A DNA stretch of 64,000 bases from Bemisia tabaci (GCF_918797505.1 NC_092797.1:56630192-56694191), one strand, 5' to 3'; positions 45,158 to 57,478 are shown, counted from the stretch's first letter. Notes: generated by a model from the letters alone, not told the origin. Numbers and translations are program-made.

Positions 45158-45425
45158 GCCTTCCTCAGGAAGATTGCTGTATGAGCGTTCAGCCAAAATT
45201 TGGCAACGGCTAAAGGCTCATGCAGAAATCTTCCTTCCAACAATAGATGAATTTTCAGCAGAATTTATAAACATTTTCTTTCGAATTTATTGAAGAATTT
45301 CATTTGTATTTGATCTAAATTACCTGCAAAGTTCAAGAGGATATATTCACAAGACTCATCAATTATTAAAGAATTATCAAAGGAAATGGGACGACTAGCA
45401 AATGTTCATACGGCGTTCTTTCTCA
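45158..45425. mobile_element. MITE family B, copy 8 (diverged)
   Basis: CTTCCTCAGGAAGATTGCTG then TATGAGCGTTCAGC at the left; GCAAATGTTCATACGGCGTT at the right. Confidence 0.55.
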
Positions 45426-47920
45426 TACCAACTTCACAAGCCGAAAATAGGAGCCGAAAATGGAGATCATCGACGCATCGATGTATGTATGTTGCCACGA
45501 GATTTTCGCGATTTTGCGCGGTACACAAAATTTTCAGCAACCTATGATGAGTTGGTACTCAACAATTTTCAGTTTATGTGTACTGTTCCGATAATTTGAG
45601 TGCAAATTTGGATAAAAAAATATTGAAATTTACGAAAAGACGACTGTCGGGCAACTACCACGTAACCTCGCGTTCAGCTCCCATTTGCGACATGTAAAGT
45701 GTGCTTTAGCACGACAGTATTGAACTGTATCTTTTCTCCAAACGTCTAATGCAGATAGTTCCGCACTTCTGAATGACGCCCAATTTAGTTACATTGTAGT
45801 CACCGGGAGAAAATTGATGGTGACAGTTTGAGGACACTTGACAAATTAGGATGTCAATTCGAGATAAAGTGAAATTGATCCAACCAAAAGTTATATACAT
45901 GAAAAAAAAGTCCAGACAATGTAAGTGTGAATGCCTGATAAAATATTTTGAGAGGTAGAGACGAGTGGTGTGCAAACTGAAGGAGTTTCTAACATCATTT
46001 TGGCATTGCTTTATCAGAATCGCTTTAATTCCACTATCGCGACACTGCGAAGAGATCCAAAAATTCACGAACCAAAGAAAAAGAGATAAGTGAGCTAAAT
46101 TGAAAATTAATCGGAAATATATGAAGTTCAAAAAGGCGATTTACATCTCCAAATATCATCGGTGGATCAAGATACTTTGAACAAGGGGGAAGGGGGGGAG
46201 AGGAAAGGGGAAGGGGTCCGCCGGAGAATTTTCGAAATTTTAAAGCATGTAACATGCAGTGTGAGTTGATTTTGTCATGAATAATTACCGAATATAAACG
46301 TCCTTCTTTCTTCTTTCCTCCATTCCTTCCTTTTCCCTATCTTCCCATTTTCTTCTTTCCCTTTGTCGAGCGAATATCCCGACGCCCCCCCTCCCCCCCC
46401 CCCCCTTGGATCCACTTGCGCAAAATATTACGTGTAAGTTTTTTCATTTGACAATTGAAATTTTTGTGATGTGTTCTCTTTATCTGATCTTCAAAAATGG
46501 GTCCATTTTATTTTAATAGAAGTTTGACTTGACAACATTTCTTACATATTGTCATAAGAACAAAAATTTAAGATTATCCTAAATTGAGATCATCTGAACC
46601 ATCATCTGTATTTGACGAGTGAGCAGAGAAGCTTTACATCTGATCCCGCTGAAAAATAGTTCAATTTTTCACATTTTTTCTGGGGAACAGCATTTAATAT
46701 TTTACAAGAATTGTATCATGAAATATCACGACCGCGGATATGGCTGTTCAATTGTCCACGGTCATTATAATAATAAGATCTCATTTAAATGAAGTGACTT
46801 ATCAAAAGAAGGAGTTTTAATGAACAATGCGTGGACCAATTCATAGGTCTATCAGAGATTCGTGTTTTCCAAACGTTTTTTCCAGAGAGGTTAATAATTT
46901 TTCACTTTGGCCTTTTGTTTCGTTGAATTAAAGGATGACGTTAACGTTTGATCAAATTCAAGAGTACTCGTTAGTAAACTTCGGTTGGGAGCTGATTATA
47001 GGAAAAATAGGTTAAGAGACTTGAGGAAAAATTCCGCGAATACTATCGCTATTGTAAATTTAAGAAGAGTGGAAACTCTCGAAAACATACCTAAGCTTAG
47101 CTAATTAGCTTAAGTGAAATGAAATATAACTTTAAATTTCCATTCTTTTTATTCCAGGTGATTATTTTTGTTGCATTGCATCAAAGATCCTCTCCTCAAA
47201 AGGAAACTTTCAAACCACTCATCTACAAAAGTCTTAAATCTCCCGCATCGCAACTCATTGGTCATTACCAGATCTTAGAGCAATGATCGACCGATCAGTT
47301 TGTAGTGGCAATCAAGGCCGCACGTCAAAAGAAAAACTATTTACAACGCTTCACATAGTTTGGTTCTAATTTTAAATAAAGGGGGATTCCTTTGTTGACT
47401 GTCCTCTAAATCCCCATCTACAAAATAGCTTGCTGTTTAAACACATGGTTTCCTTGTGAATATAATGTATAATCCCTCATCCTAAAGTCTCTCCGTTTCA
47501 TAATTTCGTGTGCAAAATTGAGATTCTCCTTCATTTTGTAGTGATACAATATAAATTACATCCGTGTGTGAATAGCTGTTCGGCAATTCCAACCAATGTA
47601 AGCAGACACATAAGTTAGTCTTACTTACAACTCATAATATGGGGTTGTCGAAATTATTCAAGCGCTTCTCGCTAACAAAATATCTCGTATTTGAAAGGTC
47701 ATAATGTAGTTGATTGATTATTATTGCAAAAACGACGTTGTGATAAAATAGCGTAATGAAAAATCGTGCAGGACGCTAATAATATGAATAATAGCTAATT
47801 ATAGGGCGGAAGGAATTTTTTTTATTTACTCTGAAACCATCAAAAATCGATACATCGAATAATGCAAACAGGACGTGGCCACTTGACGCGCACCTTGTAT
47901 TATTGGCACCAAATACAAGA
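45426..47920. other. No gene recognised; purine/pyrimidine-rich block at 46180-46410
   Basis: A family B right-end word (TTTAGCACGACAGTA) at about 45706 is isolated. 46284-46410 is the second copy of the family Q pyrimidine-tract repeat. Other sequence is AT-rich without exons. Confidence 0.35.
46284..46410 (+). repeat. Pyrimidine-tract repeat (family Q), copy 2
   Basis: AATTACCGAATATAAACGTC, then CTTCTTTCTTC-type pyrimidines, then a C-rich end: the same order as 5140-5018 on the minus strand. Confidence 0.45.
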
Positions 47921-48257
47921 TATCGACAGTGAAACTACCAGACCACGTATCTCGGTCGCGTTGTTTACAAATTTCCGCTCCAATTTCATTTTTTTGAAGG
48001 AGAACAAATCAACTTCAATTCTTGAAGTTTCACAGAGTGTTATTCGCACGGGGAAGGAAAATCGAAGAAGTTTTCAAAAAGTGGACCTGTTTATGCTAAA
48101 AGGAACTATGTTGCACGCAATCCCTATGTACATAGTTCCTTTTAGCATAAACACGTCCAATGACGTCGAGTAGTTTTCCATTCAAAAAATAAAATATGAC
48201 AGGAAATTTGCAATGTCACAAACCGAGATACGTGGTCTTGTAGTTTCACCGTCGATA
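47921..48257. mobile_element. MITE family N, copy 4, split by a family C palindrome
   Basis: TATCGACAGTGAAACTACCA.., CCACGTATCTCGGT is mirrored by ACCGAGATACGTGG.., GTAGTTTCACCGTCGATA. The insert at 48083-48158 separates GAAGTTTTCAAAAA from GTCGAGTAGTTTTCC, which are nearly contiguous in the 41.7-kb copy. Confidence 0.8.
48083..48158. mobile_element. 76-bp family C palindrome nested in family N
   Basis: GGACCTGTTTATGCTAAAAG then GAACTATGT is mirrored by ACATAGTTCCTTTTAGCATA then AACACGTCC around a spacer of under 20 bp. Essentially a pair of terminal repeats. Confidence 0.88.
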
Positions 48258-48325
48258 TGTAGATTCTTTTCGACATCATATGGGGGAGTAATACACCAAG
48301 TTACTTATCATTAACGTAGATTTAA

Positions 48326-48405
48326 TTGGACGTAATTATGCTAGAAGTAATCATGTGCATAGGGTTTGCCTGAGACATAGTTCCTTTTGGCATAAATACA
48401 TCCAA
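48326..48405. mobile_element. Short family C palindrome, copy 9
   Basis: TTGGACGTAATTATGCTAGA at the left, TTCCTTTTGGCATAAATACA then TCCAA at the right. Confidence 0.8.
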
Positions 48406-48450
48406 ACAAGCTAGTTATAACTCTGGTCCATTTGAGATCTGGTAGGAAAA

Positions 48451-48590
48451 TTGGAGCACATTTTGCAGTAAGGAGCTACAATTCCTGGCTTCGTTTAAAA
48501 ATAATGTGCGTGCCATTAGCTCCCTCATGCAAGTAAATGTTTTTAAGGATGAGCCGGAAATTGTAGTTCCTACTTGCAAGATGAATTCAA
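48451..48590. mobile_element. Palindromic element family H, copy 5
   Basis: TTGGAGCACATTTTGCAGTA, CTACAATTCCTGGCTTCGTT, core CCATTAGCTCCCTCATGC, right arm GAAATTGTAGTTCCTACTTG. Confidence 0.65.
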
Positions 48591-49106
48591 TATTAATGTT
48601 TGTTTCGCCATGTGTATCGATTTTGGACTAAAACATTATACGGCATAAAATAAATCAGAATACCGGTGACATTTATCACTATCCTACGCTAGAATTTAGG
48701 ATCATGAATGTGCTTCGGTATTAAATTCAATTAGAATCTTGTATACCTCCGTTCATTTATTTTTCTACGTCTAACGTGTACTATAGGGCACAGTGCACTT
48801 CTTACTCAAACTTCCTTACGTAGTTCAAATGACAGGCAAGTTTTAATGTCGGCTACTGTGTCGCTCCTTTGACGTAAGGGCATATCTCGATTATCGCATG
48901 AGCCAAAGAAAGTATGGGTTTACATGTAAAACAGGGCTCACGTGGAAATTGAGATACGCGGTTACGTTAGAGCCTCAGAGGGACAACGATTAGATTAATC
49001 CACTTTAACTTGGGATTACCGACTGTGAATCTTATCCATCCATCCATCACTCTTGATAAAAGCTGGATGTACAGAGTTATGCGTGCCACGAGAAGTAATG
49101 TAAGTA

Positions 49107-49185
49107 TGGACGTATTTTTGATAAAAGGAACTACGTGCATAGGGATTGCGTGTGACATGGTTCCTTTTAGCATAAATACGTCCGC
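49107..49185. mobile_element. Short family C palindrome, copy 10
   Basis: TGGACGTATTTTTGATAAAA then GGAACTACGTGCA; right arm GGTTCCTTTTAGCATAAATA then CGTCC. Confidence 0.82.
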
Positions 49186-49536
49186 ATGTTAGCCAAGAAA
49201 TCGTGGAGGATTGCACTTGACTTGTGAAAAGTTGCACAAGAAAGAAATTGGAGCAAGTGAAATGTTAAGAGCTCATCGACGGTTCTAGCACAAACAATAA
49301 GTGCTTTCTTTCTAGGATTGATGAGTGAAAACTGTCAATGAATTGGCGGCACCATGTTTGAGAGACAAGTGTGACATGTGTGCCAGACGCTGAATTCTTA
49401 GTTACCGGACCCTAGCATTGCGTATACCGAATCATTCCAACTTGAAAGTCGCAAAATTAGACTATTTTGTTCAATTGTGGCGGAGGGATGATGGTGCACA
49501 TCGATGGCCGTAATTTCTTCGAGATTGTTCCGGTGA

Positions 49537-49682
49537 CGAGGCGTCCTTAGCGATATATTGATCGATCTGCCATTTAAATCTTTGGAAAAGGATCGATAAA
49601 CAGGGTGTTGGCAACACACCGTAATAATCGATTCTTTGCCATAACTTCAAATGGGGGAATATCGATAATCGATCACTCACCC
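49537..49682. mobile_element. Hairpin-cored repeat family D, copy 3
   Basis: GATCGATAAACAGGGTGTTG, GCAACACACCGTAATAATCG in family order; ends AATCGATCACTCACC. Confidence 0.65.
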
Positions 49683-50480
49683 TTCACCACTGGAACAATT
49701 TTCTTGTGAGGCTCCTCTTGGCGACTACATTCATGAGCCGAAATACAAATTATAACAAGTGATTGCATTTTTCTCACATTGTTCCGGCTTAAATATATGA
49801 GGAATTAAATACATGTGAGGAATATTATAATATTCCTCCATAATAATTATTTATTTAATTTTACAAAAACAGTAAAGTAAAATGCAATTTTGATCCATTC
49901 CTTTATTTTATTTTGATGTGTATTTTCTAACCATTGAATTTATTGTTTTCGGTAGTTTCCATGAACATGGAAGCATGAACAGAGGAAAGATTATTCATAT
50001 ACTTGCGGGACAAGTAATATTTATGGCCAACGCTGCACTGGTGCGATTATATTCATTATTGCGAGGCTCTTTCTGCTTAAATACACCGGGCTAAAATCAA
50101 TGGCTTGTGCTACGTCTCTAGCGATGAGAAACTCAATGGAATAACAAAACAGGTGATTTGCAAATCTAATTTTTCGAGAGGCCTACGCTGAACCCCGCCC
50201 CCTTCCCCCAGGGGTCGACCGGTCGGATTCGTAAACCAGAAGAACAACGTTACGAACCCTTCATCGGCCTCGGGCGTGAAAAATGCATATTACGAAAGCA
50301 TTTCTGAGCAAAAATCATGTATCTGCACAAAGTTTCCAGTGGATTTAAGAGGTTTATAGGTTTGCAAGGAAGTTTGACCTTTTCCAGGGAACTTGGAAAG
50401 CCGCGAGACGGGTTTTCACACTGCCAATACTGAACTCATTGGAAAAGAATCAAATTCGCCTTAGCTGTGAGCTCGATCTA
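49683..50480. other. No gene recognised
   Basis: AT-rich followed by a short G+C patch around 50180-50280; no splice-bounded exon. Confidence 0.35.
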
Positions 50481-50557
50481 TAATCTGCCATGCTAAAGAA
50501 AAATGCTGTATGAACCTTCAGCCGTCGCGTTTTTTTTTTTTTTTTTTTTTTTTTATA
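50481..50557. mobile_element. Family B left-end fragment fused to a poly-T run
   Basis: TAATCTGCCATGCTAAAGAA then AATGCTGTATGAACCTTCAG is a family B left arm that stops at a run of about 25 Ts (50530 on). The right arm is missing. Confidence 0.5.
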
Positions 50558-50877
50558 AAATACGAATTTTCTAAAAAAATTTGTGGGTGTCTTAATTCTA
50601 ATTTTCCTCACAATTGTATCCTCTTTCTCTAAAATATCTTAGAAATTGAGGAAGAAATCGTCAAGGGCAACAGTGGTCCTTTGCACCAACAAGCTAGTGT
50701 TGTACTCCAGGAATTGGATTTCTAAATAAACTACAGCCATACCGCCGACTATGTTTGATGAAACGAACTAATTTAGTTAATGCAACACTTAATTTTTCGG
50801 TGTGCAGCTCAAACTGGGTAAGTCGGGTCATAATCAGTCATATTGTTGGTGCAAAACACCAAACTTCATTTGGACGG

Positions 50878-51104
50878 CGTTTAGCAGAAAGGAACCAAGC
50901 CACATCAGCCATTGTCAAATTTAACTAGGCAATTTAATTACTTACAAGAGAATGTTTGTGCGGATGCCTTTGACAATTTTCAGGAATTTGCTTCGTACTA
51001 TACAGAAAATTCACTGAAGTTAGCACAAAAATCCGCACAACCATATTCATGTAAAAAATCAAATTGCCCAATTAAATTTGGCAATGCCTGATGTGGCTTG
51101 GTCC
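50878..51104. mobile_element. MITE family A, copy 4
   Basis: CGTTTAGCAGAAAGGAACCA then AGCCACATCAGCC at the left; GCCTGATGTGGCTTGGTCCC at the right. Confidence 0.75.
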
Positions 51105-51361
51105 CATATTTGTGAACTTTCGTTACCACAGCTACCAAAAATTTACGTGGCTCGATAAGTTGAGTCCTTGCAGCAACGAGATTTTTCCTCAACACAAAAC
51201 AAATTTGTCAAAAAATGGTATTATTTGTTGTTATCCGTATAATCCTATGTTCCTCGATGCGGTCGTCCAATCTCGCCTGATCCATCCTTAGCCATTGCTT
51301 TGAGAATTCACCTAATGATTAGTCCCTGCTCACTCAACCGCTTTCCTCAATGTGAGCAGTG

Positions 51362-51510
51362 GCGAGGCGTGAATAATCGATTATCCCCGTGTGGAGCTGT
51401 GCTAAAGAATCGATTTTTGAGGTGTTGGTTGCGAACACCCTGTTTATAGATCCTTTTCTATCGGTTTAAATGGAGATCAATCGATGTATCGCAAAACACG
51501 CCACGCCACG
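51362..51510. mobile_element. Hairpin-cored repeat family D, copy 4 (opposite orientation)
   Basis: GCGAGGCGTGAATAATCGAT, AGGTGTTGGTTGCGAACACC then CTGTTTATAGATCC, GCAAAACACGCCACGCCACG. Confidence 0.7.
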
Positions 51511-52952
51511 GAATGTGAGCACGCCCGCAACTCGACTTTCAAAGCAATTCAAGTTCTTCGCCGTAAAAACAACTCACTGAGTCGATCACTTTCGACTCTA
51601 ATTAGCCCTTTTTCTCTCCAACGAGCGGACTTATTTTCAACTTTGCCGCAAAAAAAGAGGGAGAAAAAATCCACTCCTCTTTACCTCCGCGGAGACAAGA
51701 AACCAATTCAATTTGCGGCAAGTTGACTTCAGACTAGGAAAGCGGTCATGTGTAAGCACGGAGCAAGGCACAAGGGGAGGGGGGTATGGACACAAAATTG
51801 CCAACTCGTGCATGGAAATACCTAGTTTATTACCCACAACACCACTCAACAAAGATGACAAATAAAACTTCATAAGTGTCTCGGAAATTTCACAAAAATT
51901 GAAATTATGTGCTCCTAATGATAGTTTTTGATGTTTAAAAAGTAGTAAATCTCCTTCTCTCTATTACCGTTTAACCGAAGTATACTTAAGAATACCGTGT
52001 TAACCACTCTCCTTACCTACAACTCTGAAGCATTCAAATTAAAATTATGACGATTTTCATCAGCTGCACAAAAATTACGAGAAACATACATCGGATGAAT
52101 GGAGAGGTTTGGAGGACAAAGCGCTTGCGTGTAGTTTCTGAAAAAAATTGATATTTTGATGACTTCAAGTAAGACTAGTCTTAATGCATATTCTCTGAAA
52201 AATTCGCTCCCAAATTTCAATTTTAAGCATCAAATAGTCAGTTTGATCTTTATTTCCGCCACGAGGCTCAATGCAATTTCCAGCACGTATTTCTCGAAGT
52301 AGCAAAAACTGCACTCATGGGTCTTGTCCGCGATGAAACTTAAACGATATTTTATTCAAGATTTCTCTAGTGCTCATTAGACTTTTTATTTGAAAGAATC
52401 AGATCAATTTCAGAGGACGCTATACCGTTTAAAAGTTTGAATTCAAATATAGTGCCTTAAAAATACTGAACATTGCATGCTAATGAAAACACTTGTATCG
52501 GCTTTTACTCGTGAAATTCGCACAAATGAGTTCCATGAAATACAGCTCTGCCAAAAATGTCAAAGCCTAAGATGTAAAACTACGTTCGCTGTCAAAGAGA
52601 AGAGTTAATTAGGGAGGCAGTGGAAAAAGGAGCAATCTTCATCGTGATTTATAATTCTTGTTGATCTTCTATGCTTTTTGATCTTTTACAAAACTTTCCT
52701 CAGTTCAGAGAATCCTGGCTCCCTCAATCCTACCTCCAGATAAACATTTAAACCGGGAGAGCCTAGTTTTACCCTCAGCGGCTCAGAGTGTTATCTGACA
52801 TCGTACGCAATATTCAACACTCAAAAAAGTTCGAGTAACACAGGAAGCGATTGGCAGTTTTCTTATCATGAGCGTGGTGAAAAATTTTAAGAGACTATGG
52901 GACAAGAACTAATCTGCCCCTTCCGAGGATCTACAATCTATTCCATGGGCCG
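51511..52952. other. No gene recognised
   Basis: Short frames only, none with exon-like ends or recognisable motifs. Confidence 0.35.
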
Positions 52953-53384
52953 ATCAGTTGCCGTGGTCTTAGGATATTGTATTGTAGCTTGATGCTTGTA
53001 GATCTGCGAAAAATAATAAGATCCGCATAAGCAGCAACTTTCTAAATTTGATATTAACCGAGATATTGCGCTTTAAAAATCTGCTTATGACGTCACCCAC
53101 CGTCATCCGTAGTGACATCCTTGGTTTCTTCCAAATTAGTTTCATCAGTCAGAGAGATACACATTTGCACCAGTTACTCAACGTGAAACTCAGATGAAAG
53201 CATGAAGGAAGAGACCAAGTGTGTCAATGCCGCGGTGGATGACGTTCTAAACATAATTTTTCAAAGCGCGGAATCTCAATCAACATTGAACGTAGAGAGT
53301 TGATACTTGGACAAATATTATTAATTTTAGTTAATTTCCAAGAAACAAGCATCAAAACACGATTCTATGACTAGCGCAACTGAC
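52953..53384. mobile_element. MITE family G, copy 3
   Basis: ATCAGTTGCCGTGGTC.., GATGCTTGTAGATCTGCGAA and mirrored ..GACTAGCGCAACTGA. It retains TGACGTCA near 53089. Confidence 0.8.
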
Positions 53385-54128
53385 CCATCGGGGAATTCAC
53401 TAAGCGACTACATTCGATCACGACTTTTTTGGGGTGACTTCACTAACCAAGACTTCTAGGGGCAGGCCCCTCTGGTACCTTTTATACCTTCGCCCATGCT
53501 TCTCGAGGTATTTCGAAGTCGAGGATATTTATACGCTGGTTTTTGTACTTTGCCCCGTCAAATTACTTTTCATAGACTATCGGACTCCTGCCCTTACGGA
53601 GCCCTTAGCCCCTATCATCAGGTGGTAGTTGGTCGTAACAAAATAGCGCACCCACGACCCATGACCTGGAGATGTGGACTAAGGGCCTCAATAGCCCTCA
53701 CCTTACAGCCTAAAAAACTGGAAAACAGTGCAAATAAACAAGATAAAACACAAAAAGCCATCCTTTATTTCTCTTTCTGTTGAAACTGAAAAAAAAAGAT
53801 CTGCATGCCCGAAAAAAACCCTCGTTACCATTATCTCCCCGTTAAAAATGTAATAAAAAAAAGGATCTATAGAATAAATACAATTTCAACTGCTTCACTT
53901 CAGACTCCTGATCTTATCGAGCTTATTTGAACGTATTTAAATCAAAAGGAGCTTGCAGATTTTTAATTGAACCCTGCGGGATGATTATTGAAATTGATAG
54001 ACACAGCTGTAGACAGATAGGACACAGGAAATAGTTGGAACGATCATATTGGCGAAGGCAACATACTAACAGTAGCCCTTTATCGACCCCATACTTAATG
54101 CAAAATTTCCCACTTGCTCTACAAAAAC
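53385..54128. other. No gene recognised
   Basis: Frames across 53434-53783 overlap without recognisable motifs. Confidence 0.35.
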
Positions 54129-54680
54129 CAGGGCCGGATTAAGGGGGTGGCCTCATGGGCCGCGGCCCATGGCGGCAAATTTAGGGGGCGGCAAATTTTG
54201 CAATTTTTTTAAATGTAGGTTTAAAAAAAATCGGATTCAGAAAAAAAATTATCCATAAGAAGAGGAAACAAAATCTCTTTTTCCTGAGAGTACAGTAATT
54301 TCTAATTTTGTCGTTTTTCGGTGATACAAGAGACAGCATCTCTAATTAGTCGAGTTAAGAGAGGAACTAAACACGCAATTTGGCCTGGAGCTCAGCGCAG
54401 AGAGGAATGATGACGAGGACTTGAGATGAAAAGGGCAAGCCCTCGGCGCGGCGCGGCGGTCAGCATGTAACACGCATTAGCGCCTACAAGACTGCATGAA
54501 TGCTTCACCCATTGCGCTAAATACAGTGCGGTCACGCGGTCAGGAGTGGTTGACGTGAAACGCATAGCGCCCACAAGACTGCAGGAATACTTCACGCATT
54601 GCGCCAAAAGACAGTGGAATGAGAAGGGGGCGGCAAAATACAGGCGGCCGATGGGCGGCAAGTAGGTAAATCCGGCCCTG
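54129..54680. mobile_element. hAT-like element family E, copy 2, 552 bp
   Basis: CAGGGCCGGATTAAGGGGGT at the left, TAAATCCGGCCCTG at the right. Flanks ACAAAAAC and ACAACAAC are a near-match 8-bp target duplication. It has the same two tandem modules with GCGCCTACAAGACTGCATGA and TTCACGCATTGCG as the 20.9-kb copy, but is shorter. Confidence 0.85.
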
Positions 54681-55148
54681 ACAACAACCACCCGCTGCGG
54701 GCCGAGTATTGAAATTGATAGACAAAGATGACGAAAGGGATATAGAGGGAACCTTTTGGTGGAAGCTGGTGGTTGAAATGGACAAAGGCAGTGGGTAATA
54801 GATTAACTAACGGCAACCCACGAGGAACCCGAAAGTTCGTCCATCATTTTCTCCCTTAGTCTATAAGAACCACACATTTGAACCAATATGATCGCTCCAT
54901 ACCCCCTATGTCTTCTTTGTCTGTGGCTTTGTCAACCAATTTCAATAATCAGCCCGTTGGAACGAATAGAATCGCTTTATTTTCCCTGATGCGTTTCCCA
55001 TCTTTTTTATCCATCGTTTTTTCTATCAATTTCAATGCTCGGACCGCTGTTAAGCGTGTATTCTGGTAGGCGTCAAGGCGTATGTCACATCGCAGATAGT
55101 TCCTTTGCAATAGCTAACCCACGTATCCACAAACTGACAATTTTGCAG

Positions 55149-55303
55149 CATAGAGTACATAGAGTCGTAATGTAAATGGGAGAGCTGGCGCCATGTTCTG
55201 CTCGACGAATTCCGAGCCCGGTGTGCGCCGAGTTCGGGTCGCTTTTTCGATACATTTTCGATCCAAAATGGCGGTGTGGAATACGTGGTAATTCCTATCT
55301 CCG

Positions 55304-55334
<31 letters not shown>

Positions 55335-55489
55335 CATCGGATGGCCGGGTACCCGTGTATCGCAAACAATCGATTATGTATCGAAAAAGTGACCCGGCGT
55401 CACACAGGAGTCTCGGAATTCGGGACATGGAAAATGATTAAAAGTGGCGCCAGCTCTCCCAATTACATTACGACTCTATGTACTCTATG
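55149..55489. mobile_element. hAT-like MITE (family F), 341 bp, perfect 8-bp target duplication
   Basis: CATAGAGTACATAGAGTCGT and about 25 more bases are mirrored exactly or nearly so at the right end. TTTTGCAG flanks both sides (55141-55148, 55490-55497). A GTT microsatellite of about ten units lies in the middle. Confidence 0.9.
55303..55334 (+). repeat. GTT microsatellite
   Basis: About ten uninterrupted GTT units inside the family F element. Confidence 0.9.
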
Positions 55490-55497
55490 TTTTGCAG

Positions 55498-56770
55498 GAG
55501 GAGAAAACTTCTCCATTTTTGTAATTTTGAGGTTAGATTTGTAATTTTTTCATTCGTAACAGGTACATGGCAGCGCAGCCTTTCACAATGGAAAAAAAAA
55601 ACTAAAATCATAAGCTTCCATATTTTATATTGTAGAATGTGGCTTTGCTAACTCGTTTTTGTCAAAATTGTAAGTTAGGCGTTATTGTTCCATGCCTCCT
55701 TGTGACATGTGTTGACCTGCTGATGAGGTCATCGTTCGGAAGAAATACGGTGGAATTCTTAAAATTTGGCATCGTCGGGTGCACTTGACTTGCGACACAG
55801 GCTCAAGTGGCCACTTCCAACTTCCAGTTATTCTCGAGTAGAAGAGTGGAGTCCGCTGTCAGCATGGAGTAGCCCCTCGTCCGGAACCACTGGTGCCAGA
55901 TAACAACTCATGAATAGTTTTTTCAGACTTATTCCACGAAAAGTATGGTCTGCTCGCGTAGGAAAACTTCCAAGTCGAGAGGAGCGGCATATAGATGCAC
56001 GTCACGAGTTGGAAAATGACAATATCAGAAATGAAGAGTGAAAATTGTGAACGTAGTTGCAGATCATGTAAAACAACACGCAGATTGAGATCAAATTGTT
56101 TTGCGACCACGCACTATCTATCAATAAATGTGATTGGATGGAGCGAAAACTCAACTCTTTGACCCCATGAATTTTTAGTTCTTGTCACAGTTTGCTCTAC
56201 TGGACCGATCTCTATGATTCTTGCGGCTATCAACGGGTGATAGTCCCTATTAATGAGCCGACTGTATTCAGATTTTGGAAACATGACCCTGGTAAAAATT
56301 TAAAAAGTTGAAGAACACAGATTTTAACTCACATTCATATCATTATTTTTCTTTAAAAAAAAAAAATTGTATACAATTGAGTTAAAATCTACATTTTTTA
56401 CACTTCAACTTTTTACATTTTCACAAGAGTACTTGCGTAATGATTTAAAATCCTCTCCGACTATTGATGACACAGGTATTTTTATATCACATGGTAAAGT
56501 TGTGAATTCTCCTACTTAGATATTGTTAATAATCATTATTCTCACATATGTTCCAGAGATCTCCTGGACCTGTAGGGACAATAAGTCGAATAAAGAAATG
56601 AAAATGAGGACGAATAGCTGGAATATTGAATAGATTTAATGATTGGAATATTTTCTAATTTTCGTTATTTTAAAATAGCTAAGAGATCAGAGAAGCGTGT
56701 ATGTAGGCGAGAACAAGACACAAGTGAGAAGCGCAACCAAGGAATCATCTTTACAAGCGAAACTTACAAG
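55498..56770. other. No confirmed gene
   Basis: A minus-strand frame at 55859-56110 has no clean splice ends and no recognisable motif. The rest is AT-rich. Confidence 0.3.
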
Positions 56771-56810
56771 GCCCATTCTCGCGGTCATCAATGAAAGGTA
56801 GTCCCTGGAT
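56771..56810 (-). CDS. Tentative exon of an unrecognised minus-strand gene
   Basis: On the minus strand a segment reading IQGLPFIDDRENGP ends at about 56768 before the strong donor GTAAGT. Possible acceptors lie a little upstream (TATTCCAG or ATAG). The hydrophilic translation is protein-like, but its phase does not fit directly to the exon candidate at 57358, so another exon would be needed or it is chance. Confidence 0.2.
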
Positions 56811-57357
56811 GAGCTCGATCTATCTGGAATAACCCAGGGGGAGGGGGGTGTTAACCCACCTTCTAATACCCCGTTAGAAGGTGCGAATATCCCTCTAGGG
56901 GCACAGTGGGGAGCAGCCCCCTATTATACACATGAGAGGATTGCCACCCAGAAAGATAGAATAAGTAAGCGAAACTTCATGTTGATACTGGAAGTAGAAC
57001 GAGAAGTTCGAAAAGCAGCAGAGGATTCTGCACTGCAATTTCTGATACAAATATTTTAACTTCGGTGTGAGCGGTGATGTATCACGCAAAACTGAAGGCG
57101 TTTCCGACTGATAACATCAGATTGACGCAGCTCGACGCGTACAACTTATACATATCAATGTGCAAGTATCGGCAAAATCTTCAATATTCAAAACTATTCA
57201 AGTTTTTTTAAAATTCGGCAAGGACTTCCAAGAACGAGCTCATTTATCCTGGAACAACCGCGGATAAAATCTTTGAGAAATTTGAGTACACAAGGTAATC
57301 CTTTCAAATTTTGCACGGAATATAAATAAGAGGTGTATGATGTAAACAAAAACTCAC

Positions 57358-57416
57358 TCGTTAATCCTGGAGGGGGCGGCCTCATTTTCCTTTGTCACCT
57401 CATCCATGCTGTTATC
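57358..57416 (-). CDS. Tentative 59-nt exon of an unrecognised minus-strand gene
   Basis: It has a good acceptor (TTTGATTTGTTTCAG) and donor (GA|GTGAGT). The only open frame reads DNSMDEVTKENEAAPSRIN, starting in phase 0. This fits the phase-0 end of the candidate at 62510. No family recognised; the linking intron would be 5.1 kb. Confidence 0.3.
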
Positions 57417-57478
57417 CTGAAACAAATCAAAATTGAACCGTGAGTTAATCTTCAGCCACTTAAAAAGTTAAAGACGCA

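Noticed and set aside
55176..55544. Plus-strand frame with a poly-Cys run
   Set aside because: The Cys run is the GTT microsatellite read in another frame, inside a defined MITE.
57194..57385. Terminal exon reading INELVLGSPCRILKKLE after 57358
   Set aside because: An acceptor-like CCAG allows it in phase, but the polypyrimidine tract is poor and the word CCAGGATAAATGAGCTC echoes nearby sequence, so it is likelier a repeat trace.
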